NCBI GenBank assembly: GCA_963663495.1
Contig: OY760427.1
Coordinates: 5,766,001 to 5,830,000, forward strand
From: G963663495 sp963663495
GTDB taxonomy: Bacteria; Bacteroidota; Rhodothermia; Rhodothermales; Bin80
Reading direction: 5' to 3'
Length of the DNA: 64,000 bases
This document shows, piece after piece, positions 39,022 to 46,404 of this stretch. Numbering within the stretch: position 1 is the first letter of the stretch; every line of letters starts with the position of its first letter. The position numbers were made by a program, and so were the translations under genes. The notes beneath the pieces are model-generated. The model was not told the DNA's origin and did not search any database. It was given only the letters and a program-made list of their open reading frames with translations.

Positions 39022-39976
39022 CTATGAAATGAGGGATTTGTACATGAGCCGTTTACCGACCAGTCCTTGAGCAATTATTGTCATTGGCTCCGCTGTATCG
39101 TAGTCGTGTGCATTGTGTCGCCCTGCAAATTCGTTCACGTACCGCTGTAGGTGTTTCTTGCTCATGTGGTGGTACGTTCCGTAGTACCCACGCTTCAGCA
39201 AAGACCAGAAGCTCTCTACGCCATTGGTATGGACCTGCTCACGAACGTATTCGCCAACAGAGTGACGTACGTAGGCGTGGTTGTTGCGGCCCCGGTATGC
39301 TGACGTGCCATCCGTATAGACCTCGGTGTCTTCCGAGACATGGGTATCCACAAACGCATTGAGCGTCTGTCCGTCTATGTTTTCTACTACCTGGGCAGAA
39401 ATGCTATTGGTGACACGATCACGGACTCCTACAACGGCTTTCTTACCTACTGGCCCACGGGCTGCTTTCAGCTTCTTGCTGGCGTGCTTGTTCTTTTCCT
39501 TGCCACCGAAGTAGGCTTCGTCAACCTCTACCGGACCGGCAAATAGTGCATGCTCTCCATTCCATGATTGTCGAATACGGTGGGCCAGATGCCACGCTGT
39601 CGTCTGGGTTATGCCAAGGTCACGATGCAGCTTCGCTGGATACGCCCTTGATACTGGTAGTCATGATGTAAATGGCTAATGCCCATACCTGGTATCCCAG
39701 TATGGAGTCCTGCATTACAGTCCCTATGCGGACACTGAATCGTTTACGGCAACTACGGCAACGATAAGGCATGCTAGGATGTTTGGCGCCAGACTGTACG
39801 TTCTTAGACGCACAGTGCGGGCAAACAGGAGTGTCGCCCCAACGCTTCATTGCGAACCATGCTTCGGCTGATGGGTCGTCTGGAAACATTTGGGTTAGCT
39901 TGATCAAGGACACTCCTTCACGATCAGCCCGTCCAGGGCCATTGGTGTTTCTGTTGTTTCTTTTCTTTGAAGGCAT
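39022..39976 (-). pseudogene. IS1595-family (ISXO2-like) transposase, copy 1, frameshifted
   Basis: It matches the intact copy at 50994-51950 except for a 2-base deletion near 39632 (CAGCTTCGCTGG where the other reads CAGCTTCATGCTGG), which splits it into 39976-39620 and a second frame down to 39022. The zinc-finger N-terminus (CPHCASKN, CRSCRKRFS) and the DDE part (VYTDGTSAYRG, NGVESFWSLLKR) are on different sides of the shift. Confidence 0.9.
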
Positions 39977-40579
39977 TTAGTTAGGTCATCAATCTATCAC
40001 GGGATGGTACCCATTTTCGGTATAGTCGGTTCCCGCTATTCGCGACCAAACTGCAATTATTTCAACAATTTAACGCGTGGGCAGTCAGCTATATAACTCC
40101 CATAGTATTCGTCGAACCCGTGATTTGGCGGCAGGTGCACCGGATCGTGTCCCAAGTGCCATTTACCATAACAGGCCGTTACATAACCCCGGTCCTGCAG
40201 CAGCTCGGCCAGTGTCAGCTCATCGGGATGCAGTCCGATGGTAGATTGCGGCATTAAGACGCCGGGGATACCCACGCGCTGCGGGTAGAGGCCGGTCAGT
40301 ATGGCAGCGCGGGAGGGTGAGCAGGATGCGGCGGCAGTATAGAAGTCGGTAAATCGCATCCCCATTTCAGCCATCCGATCCAGATGCGGCGTTGTAAAGC
40401 CGACTGCTCCGTAACTTCCGATATCTTCGTACCCTTGGTCATCCGTGACGATGAGGATGATATTGGGAGGAGTCGGGCGGCAGCTGAGGAGCATCATTAC
40501 GACTGTTGCCCATGCGAGGTGGCGATAAAGTATTCTGGCAGGAGTACGACCAGACACGCACAAATGAGGCGGATCCACG

Positions 40580-41197
40580 ATGGAGCAGAATGAGGGAGTC
40601 ATCAAGTTTCAGTTGAGGTTTGCCCGCAAGGTACCCCTACCGGAGTGCCTCATCAGGGAAGTTAACGGATGGCGCGCGCGGCTGGTTGCCGCCAAGCTGG
40701 TTGGCCAGGACCCGGACCGTTATGATGGGTACGGCTTCGGTAACGTGAGCCAGCGCCTTGACGCCGGTGTGTTTGTCATTACGGGAACGCAGACCGGGGG
40801 CATTCCCGTCTTGGGTGCCCAACACTATGCAACGATTGTCAGGGCTGATCCTGAAGCGAACGTTGTTGTGGCAGAAGGTCCCGTGCAGCCTTCGTCAGAA
40901 AGCATGACCCACGCCACGCTGTATGCGCTCAATACCCGGATTGGCAGCGTTATGCACGTACATTCGCCGGAAATGTGGCACCAGAGGGACATGTTGGGGC
41001 TGCCTGCGACGCACCCGGACGTACCCTATGGTACGCCCGCCATGTCGGAGGAGGTGGAACGGCTGTGCAGGGAAACGACATCCGGCATCGTTGCCATGGG
41101 CGGCCATGTAGACGGGATCATCGCCTACGGAGTATCACCGGATGAGGCAGGCTCGTTGCTACGCTTGTGGCACACGCGGGCGCTTGCCGCATCATGA
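40580..41197 (+). CDS. class II aldolase/adducin-family protein
   Basis: 205 residues from ATG 40580. The family fold is shown by DGYGFGNVSQRLDAGVFVIT (substrate loop), GTQTGGIPVLGAQHYATI, SSESMTHATLYALNTRIGSV then MHVHSPEMW with the His-x-His zinc ligands, and a third ligand region MGGHVDGIIAYG. Unlike the broken aldolase at 30-34 kb it is intact, and it diverges from the sulfatase gene with their 5' ends overlapping or nearly so. Family members include fuculose- and rhamnulose-phosphate aldolases, epimerases and decarboxylases; which one cannot be told. It may or may not replace the broken one. Confidence 0.8.
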   Translation: MEQNEGVIKFQLRFARKVPLPECLIREVNGWRARLVAAKLVGQDPDRYDGYGFGNVSQRLDAGVFVITGTQTGGIPVLGAQHYATIVRADPEANVVVAEGPVQPSSESMTHATLYALNTRIGSVMHVHSPEMWHQRDMLGLPATHPDVPYGTPAMSEEVERLCRETTSGIVAMGGHVDGIIAYGVSPDEAGSLLRLWHTRALAAS

Positions 41198-42027
41198 TGG
41201 CCGGGTTTCTTCAGGTGCTCACCGACATAGGCAAGGTCGAACAAGATGCTGTCACCGTTTCTTTTGAGCCATGGCCAGATGTCGTGCGGTTTGAGTGCCA
41301 CCATGGCCAGTGAGTTGCACTGCCTGGGAAGGATCCATGTGAAGGTGCGCACCAAGGGGGACAGCAGCGTGATGGTAACCAGCTTAGCGGGGTTTCTATG
41401 AAAGGAGGCCATCTGATACGGCAGGTTCAGCCCATAGAAAAACCGGAAGGTGTGCCTCCCGCACGGGTCAAAGCTACGGATGACTTTGCGGAATTCGTGT
41501 TCGGTCCACCGATAAATGTAGTTCGGAATGCCTGTATTGTTTACGCCGCCTGTCTTGCCACCATGATCAAATACAGCCTCCAACTCGTAGGCCGGCGTGA
41601 GCCCCAGCAGGATGGCTAAGCGCATGAGGATGCTGTCGCGTGATTCGACGACAATGACACCCTTTTTTGCAACGCGGTACATCTCAAGCAACGCAGAATG
41701 AGGGGCGCTGCAGTGGTGCAGGCCATCAGAGACAAAGGAGATGTCAAACTGCCCATCGGGAAAGGAGAGCTCCTGGGCGTCTTCCACGGCCCAGTTCAGC
41801 GAGTCCGTCTCCGGGCCGGCTGGAGGCACCTCCACATTGGAGAGCGTAACATTGGAAAACCCCATCTCCCGGAACAAGTCCTGTTCGGCTATCCCTGCAC
41901 ACACCGCCAAGATGGCCTGATCCTTATGAACCAGCTCTTCGCGCAACAGCCTGGTCAGCACTTTTCGTACAAACGGAACACGCATAATGAAGGACTTGTG
42001 TGGTATCGGGTAGTCTTTTGTACAATG
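41125..42027 (-). CDS. class I SAM-dependent methyltransferase, 5' end displaced by an intron-like insertion
   Basis: Homology is visible from KDYPIPHKSFIMRVPFVRKV onward. SAM-binding motif I is ILAVCAGIAEQDLF, followed by EDAQELSFPDGQFDISFVSD (Methyltransf_11 type) and a C-terminal part rich in Trp and His. The first in-frame ATG inside the conserved part is at 41985. The region before 42027 belongs to a group II intron-like segment on the opposite strand; beyond it, minus-strand codons at 42776-42710 (MTHVSNRSAAEETDAVSGNI) could be the original start, and joining them keeps the frame. The 3' end overlaps the aldolase gene by 73 bp, convergent. Substrate unknown. Confidence 0.65.
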   Translation of the reverse strand, partial: HCTKDYPIPHKSFIMRVPFVRKVLTRLLREELVHKDQAILAVCAGIAEQDLFREMGFSNVTLSNVEVPPAGPETDSLNWAVEDAQELSFPDGQFDISFVSDGLHHCSAPHSALLEMYRVAKKGVIVVESRDSILMRLAILLGLTPAYELEAVFDHGGKTGGVNNTGIPNYIYRWTEHEFRKVIRSFDPCGRHTFRFFYGLNLPYQMASFHRNPAKLVTITLLSPLVRTFTWILPRQCNSLAMVALKPHDIWPWLKRNGDSILFDLAYVGEHLKKPGHHDAASARVCHKRSNEPASSGDTP

Positions 42028-42719
42028 TGCGCCGTGATAAGGTGCTCTGCTTATGCAGGTGCGAATCCCGCCCGACAACTATCGCTCCAGTTGGTAGCGA
42101 CCAAGGCGATGCATGGAGGGTACAACATGGGTTAAAGCACGTTGATAAAAGGATCGCTTAGCGATTCAGCGAACGTACGGGCCGGGACGAGTAGTGAATG
42201 CTTGGATAACCCTCGAAACTAACAATGTTAGTGTTGATCCGCCGTAATCACCTGGAAGCCCGAAGAGGTTTCGGGAAGAGAGTGATCCGAGCGCCGAGAT
42301 CAACTAACCGGGGGTACTGGCACTTATACACACGGAAGAAGAGACGCAACAACGGGAAGCTTGCATGCGTCAGGCCAGGTCAGCAGAGTGGTGGCATGAC
42401 CCGTAGGATCGATGAGGTGGGGTAATGCCCGCAGAGGGAAGGTCCACGGTATAATGGCGCAGAACTATTATACCGATTAATGGTCGAGGATCTTAGCGAT
42501 ATTGCGAAAGTGAAGGGACCGCATTCCGGGAGGCCGGTGTACACGGTAAGTGATGCTCTGCACTCCAGATGATTATTCCGAGTGCGGGTTGCATGATCCG
42601 CCTGGAGAACCCGGTGCGTGAATACCGCACCTCGGGTTCGGTAAGCGGCGGGTGGATACGCCCTCTACGGAGTAACACGCCGCCCACCGCAGGACCGCAG
42701 CGGTACGGATTCTATAAAT
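42028..42719 (+). ncRNA. group II intron-like RNA without an ORF, antisense to the methyltransferase gene
   Basis: The segment begins GTGCGCCGTGATAAGGTGCT, a classical group II 5' end, and contains many short paired blocks but no protein frame. Near the 3' end (42608-42640) GAACCC pairs with GGGTTC, with a 2-base 3' bulge and a GGTGCG/CGCACC distal helix, a domain V-like shape. The loop is seven bases and the usual AGC triad is altered, so it may be degenerate. A domain VI-like hairpin (GCGGCGGGTGG ... CCGCCCACCGC) follows. The exact 3' end is uncertain. Confidence 0.5.
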
Positions 42720-42776
42720 GTTGCCCGAAACTGCGTCCGTCTCTTCAGCGGCGGACCGATTGCTGACGTGTGTCAT
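42710..42776 (-). pseudogene. possible first coding segment of the interrupted methyltransferase
   Basis: Codons from ATG 42776 read MTHVSNRSAAEETDAVSGNI then YR. Removing 42028-42710 joins this in frame to the methyltransferase body. Supported only by frame and position. Confidence 0.35.
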
Positions 42777-42799
42777 ACCATGCCACTCGGGCATAACTG

Positions 42800-42873
<74 letters not shown>

Positions 42874-42912
42874 ATGCGTCGTATACTCTAGCCGCAAGCG
42901 CAGTGATCCATA

Positions 42913-43401
42913 ATGGAAATTCGCCCCACCATAAGCAGCGGGATGCCTCCGCTGCAGCTTCCAGCGTATGCTTTCACGATCCAGATGCGCCGCCAATCAA
43001 GGGTCATCCTTGATGAAGTGCGGCGGCAGTTCGTTCCGCTCACACCGGAAGAGTGGGTACGGCAGCATCTTATCAAGTATCTGATAGAAGACAGGGGAGT
43101 GCCGCTTGCTATGGTAGCTGTGGAAAAGTCCTTTCGGTTTGGAGACTTTTTGCGGCGGGCAGATGTGGTCGTGCACAACCGTCGTTTTGAGCCAGTGCTT
43201 GTTGCGGAGTGCAAAGCCACCACCGTGCCGGTAAGTCAGGCTTCCTTCAACCAGATAGGGCGGTACAACATTGCCCTTCGGGCGGCGCATATGCTGATTA
43301 CCAATGGCCTAAAGCATTACTGTTGTCGTGTAGATTTTCGAAGCCAAGCATGTACATTCCTGAATGAAATTCCTTCGTTTGCCGGACTGGTTACCTACTG
43401 A
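42913..43401 (+). CDS. type I restriction enzyme R N-terminal (HSDR_N) domain protein
   Basis: 162 residues. The PD-(D/E)XK-like core is FRFGDFLRRADVVVHNRRFE followed by PVLVAECKA, with Asp and the E-C-K motif, preceded by TPEEWVRQHLIKYLIEDRGV. Stand-alone proteins of this size with the HSDR_N_2 domain are common in Bacteroidota and are not part of a restriction system; their role is unknown. The gene overlaps the following nucleotidase gene by 38 bases in another frame, suggesting translational coupling. Confidence 0.85.
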   Translation: MEIRPTISSGMPPLQLPAYAFTIQMRRQSRVILDEVRRQFVPLTPEEWVRQHLIKYLIEDRGVPLAMVAVEKSFRFGDFLRRADVVVHNRRFEPVLVAECKATTVPVSQASFNQIGRYNIALRAAHMLITNGLKHYCCRVDFRSQACTFLNEIPSFAGLVTY

Positions 43402-44341
43402 AGCATATGGCACAGAGTTCACGGCTGCAGTGGATGCAGTCAGGGCTGCAGCAAGACTCTGCTTACGTGTGCAGCCGGGACGCGGGGTGATAAAGGAGGA
43501 CCGTAGTCCGGTTACCGTGGCTGATTTTGGTAGTCAGGCCGTTGTCTGCCAGATTCTACGAGAGCGATTGCCTGCGGATGTTGTAATGGCAGAGGAGGAA
43601 GTCAGCGAGTTGCGGAGGCGCCCCGAGCTCTTGGAGGATGTCGTTAATCATGTCCGCAGTGTGCATGCTCATGTGCAACCGGAATCCGTGCTGGAATGGA
43701 TCGCGGTGGGTGCGCACCGCCCTTCAGCGGGACGCTACTGGGTGCTTGACCCTGTAGACGGTACCAAGGGTTTTCTTGCCGGACGAAGCTACGCGGTAGC
43801 ACTGGCTCTCGTCGTAGACGGTAGCGTAGTCGTGGGTGCGTTGGCGTGTCCGGACAACAAGGATCCTGACGGTGGCAGAATTATTGCCGCGGTGAAGGGA
43901 AGGGGGGCGGTTATTGGGGGCGTTTACGGCACGGGTCCGATGACGCAGGTGCGGGTTAGCGGGTTGGAGGACCCGCGGGAGGCCGTGATTTGCGAATCCT
44001 TTGAATCGGCCCATTCTGTACGAGGAGTGTCACAGCACGTAGCCCGATGGCTTGGTACTGTCGGCAATGTGCTCCAGATGGACAGTCAGGCCAAGTACGG
44101 AGCTGTCGCTTCTGGTAAAGCAGAGATATATCTTCGATTGCCTGCTAAGGCAGGTTATTTGGAGTGGGTTTGGGATCATGCGGCGGGAATGCTTATTGTG
44201 CAGGAGGCCGGAGGGACGGTTACGGATTTTGATGGTCGGGAGCTGGATTTTGCTCATGGCGACAAGTTGATCAGGAATAGAGGTGTGGTGGCAACCAACG
44301 GGAGGCTCCATGCTGTGGTGATGGCAGCAATAAAGCGCTGA
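43364..44341 (+). CDS. 3'(2'),5'-bisphosphate nucleotidase (inositol monophosphatase family)
   Basis: 325 residues. The lithium-sensitive phosphatase motifs are present: KEDRSPVTVADFGSQAVV, MAEEEVSEL, YWVLDPVDGTKGFL (metal-binding DPxDGT) and EWVWDHAAGMLIVQEAGGTV (WDxAAG). The loop lengths agree with the HAL2/CysQ-like group, which hydrolyses PAP/PAPS made during sulfate metabolism. This could relate to sulfate released by the sulfatase region nearby, but that link is only inference. It overlaps the HsdR_N gene and is followed after 10 bp by an acyltransferase gene. Confidence 0.88.
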   Translation: MKFLRLPDWLPTEAYGTEFTAAVDAVRAAARLCLRVQPGRGVIKEDRSPVTVADFGSQAVVCQILRERLPADVVMAEEEVSELRRRPELLEDVVNHVRSVHAHVQPESVLEWIAVGAHRPSAGRYWVLDPVDGTKGFLAGRSYAVALALVVDGSVVVGALACPDNKDPDGGRIIAAVKGRGAVIGGVYGTGPMTQVRVSGLEDPREAVICESFESAHSVRGVSQHVARWLGTVGNVLQMDSQAKYGAVASGKAEIYLRLPAKAGYLEWVWDHAAGMLIVQEAGGTVTDFDGRELDFAHGDKLIRNRGVVATNGRLHAVVMAAIKR

Positions 44342-44351
44342 TTCCAGGTCA

Positions 44352-45692
44352 ATGGCAGCTATTATCCGATTGCTTGCCACGCGACTTGTGCGGCTGTTCT
44401 ATGCAAAGCTTGAGGTACAGTACCCTGATCGAATGCATCAGGGTGCCCCGGTGATCTACGTTCTGAATCACCCCAATGGCCTGCTTGACCCGCCAGTGCT
44501 GATGGCCGTATTGAAAAGGCCCGTCACGTTCTGGTCCAAGAGCACATTGTTTGCTTCCTCGTTCGTCGCGTGGGTGGCCGAAAAGTGCGGGGCGGTCCCT
44601 GTTTTTCGCAAGGCGGATATCGGACTACCGGGCGGCGCAGCGGATGGTGACGACATGGTGTTGAAAAACGCACAGACCTTTGCGCGTTGCAGGGCATTGC
44701 TTCATGCTGGCGGTGCGCTGGCATTGTTCCCGGAGGGGCTCACCCATGCAGAGCCGTACCTGTTCCCCTTGCGGACGGGAGCGGCCAGGTTGGCGCTGCA
44801 GGCAGAAGCAGAGACGGAATGGCAAGGTGGAATCACCATCGTGCCGGTAGGGATGTGGTATGAGAACAGCACGCGGTTTCGGACGGCGGTACTGGTTTCT
44901 GCCGGCGAGCCAATTCTTCTGGGCGCATATGCCGAGAGGTACAGGGAAGCCCCTGCGGAGGCGGTACGTGCACTGACGGAACGCATTACTGTCAGGCTTC
45001 GGGCGGTGGTATTGGAGGCGGAGAATACGCGACTGATGAGGACTGTCCCTGCCGTGGCCGCATGGACTGTACCAGATGATACGGAGCCGGACCTGGCGGC
45101 GCAGCACGCGTGGGCATCCAGGCTTCTTGCCACATACCGGGTGCTACAAGAGCAGGATTGTGCCAGGCTGGAGCGGATCACCGAACAAGCCTGGAGCTTC
45201 TTCAGTCTTCTGAAGAGCGCGGGCGTCACAAATCCGTGGGGGCTCGAAAAGCCGCGAATTCGGTGGTACGCCATCGGGCTTACGGTGCTGAAGCTGGTCT
45301 TATTTGCTGTCCCTGCACTGGTGGGTTATGTGCTTTCTGTCGTCCCTTACAGAGCATCCGGGATGATAGTGCGCACCATGTGTCCATACGACCGGACACA
45401 GGTTGGTACGGTGAAGCTCCTGGGGGGTACCCTGTTTTTGGTAGTCACATGGACGCTCTTGGCTGTACTCGCGGGTCTGCTGTTTGTCCCGCTGTGGGGA
45501 ATCGCTCTTGCGCTCCTTGCGTCGCCGTGTGCCTATGCAGCGATGCGCTGGGCAGAATGGTGGCGCTCAATCACGGAGGTATGTCGTCTCGGACATCTTC
45601 GTAGACGACGGGCGAATCTGGCAAGTGTTCTGGTTGCGCGCCGCGCGGCGCTGGCACGATCCGTCAGGGAGGCCGTAGCGTCGGTGGGATAG
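44352..45692 (+). CDS. membrane lysophospholipid/glycerol-3-phosphate acyltransferase (PlsC-like)
   Basis: 446 residues. The acyltransferase motifs are YVLNHPNGLLDPPVLM (motif I, His and Asp), the region WVAEKCGAVPVFRKAD (motif II), and LALFPEGLTHAEP (motif III), followed by TIVPVGMWYEN. Residues about 320-420 hold three or four membrane helices (LKLVLFAVPALVGYVLSVVP, LFLVVTWTLLAVLAGLLFVP). This is the length and layout of the large GPAT/PlsC-like proteins of Bacteroidota, acting in phospholipid synthesis at the inner membrane. Ten bp after the nucleotidase gene, probably in one operon with it. Confidence 0.85.
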   Translation: MAAIIRLLATRLVRLFYAKLEVQYPDRMHQGAPVIYVLNHPNGLLDPPVLMAVLKRPVTFWSKSTLFASSFVAWVAEKCGAVPVFRKADIGLPGGAADGDDMVLKNAQTFARCRALLHAGGALALFPEGLTHAEPYLFPLRTGAARLALQAEAETEWQGGITIVPVGMWYENSTRFRTAVLVSAGEPILLGAYAERYREAPAEAVRALTERITVRLRAVVLEAENTRLMRTVPAVAAWTVPDDTEPDLAAQHAWASRLLATYRVLQEQDCARLERITEQAWSFFSLLKSAGVTNPWGLEKPRIRWYAIGLTVLKLVLFAVPALVGYVLSVVPYRASGMIVRTMCPYDRTQVGTVKLLGGTLFLVVTWTLLAVLAGLLFVPLWGIALALLASPCAYAAMRWAEWWRSITEVCRLGHLRRRRANLASVLVARRAALARSVREAVASVG

Positions 45693-45989
45693 TTGTTTGC
45701 TCCTTCTGCGCATTACGCGTGCGGTGCAGTCGGCACCGAATATGGCCGCATTGGCGTTATGGTGTACGTTATCGCATTCTCACAGCAGATTGTTGCTCTG
45801 TCTGATTGGGAGGACTGAAGCACAACTGGTCCTTTCCACGGCGCACGGCGAACCTAGGTCGGTAGAGACTTGCTCCGTATGAATTCATTATGGTTGTGGT
45901 GTGAATTGTCGCACCACAACGGGGGCGATTCCATTCTCAACAGGCCGACACACGCTGTGCACGGTAAGTCCCCTAAGGGATAATCCTTG
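45693..45989. other. intergenic region with a hairpin
   Basis: GTTGTGGTG (45893-45901) pairs with CACCACAAC (45912-45920) around a 10-base loop, with no T run; it may end the acyltransferase transcript. The last eight bases are the target duplication of composite 2. No gene was seen. Confidence 0.4.
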
Positions 45990-46404
45990 GGGAATTATAT
46001 ACGTGAGTGACCAACTGTACACAGTGAGGCACTTGTATCAATTTCACGGGTCATAGGGGTCGGTAACCCGAACGCCCCTCGCCGTGCAGAAGCCCCAATC
46101 CCGGAGGCCAGTATGTTTGCAGCCGCATTCAGGTCTGCATGATCCGCATGTCCACAGGACATACACGTGAATGTGCTCTGCGTCTTACGGTTACTCGCTT
46201 CTGTGTGCCCACACACAGAACACCGCTGACTGCTATAGGCAGCGGTAACCTTCATCACCTTGCGGCACTTATAGCTCAGCATCTGATCCAGCTGGCCCCA
46301 ACCTGTTCGCAGTATTCCACGGTTGAGGCCAGACTTCTGTCTGACGTTTGTGCCAAAGCTCTCCATCGTCCCCTTAGCTGAACGTGTCATCGCTTTGATC
46401 TTTA

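Larger units (their letters stand above)
36403..40101. mobile_element. composite transposon 1: TnpB element E + methyltransferase fragment + IS1595 element
   Basis: A 3699-bp block flanked by the perfect 8-bp duplication ATAGTATT (36395-36402, 40102-40109). Inside, TnpB element E occupies 36403-37859, a piece of an adenine methyltransferase gene 37860-38328, and a complete IS1595-type element 38329-40101. No duplication flanks the individual parts, so the whole moved as one unit using the outermost ends. The same arrangement occurs at 45990-52075. Confidence 0.9.
38329..40101 (-). mobile_element. IS1595-type (ISXO2-like) element, copy 1
   Basis: Inverted terminal repeats GGGAGTTATATGGCTGAGTG (38329) and, reading back from 40101, GGGAGTTATATAGCTGACTG, with similarity extending through CACGCGTT. 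It holds a small minus-strand frame, a C5-methyltransferase gene tail and a frameshifted transposase. IS1595 elements typically make 8-bp duplications, as seen here for the composite. Confidence 0.85.
35423..40557 (-). pseudogene. type I sulfatase, split by composite transposon 1
   Basis: The N-terminal part (40557-40102) has IILIVTDDQGYEDIG (metal ligands) and CSPSRAAILTG, with the Cys that becomes formylglycine, then LPPNHGFDEYYG. The C-terminal part (36402-35423) continues IPYSNDMTPDAEKNPNPF, with FTSDNGPW and KGTTFEGGHRVPMIAWWPG. The break is exactly at the composite, whose 8-bp duplication is AATACTAT in the gene's sense. About 480 residues originally, with a lipoprotein signal (VVMMLLSC). 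The start is uncertain: ATG 40605 overlaps the divergent aldolase gene, GTG 40557 does not. It would have removed sulfate from sulfated sugars in the periplasm. Confidence 0.88.

Noticed and set aside
45893..45920. Stem with 10-base loop as a riboswitch or attenuator
   Set aside because: A simple hairpin after a gene with no conserved core; at most a terminator-like structure.
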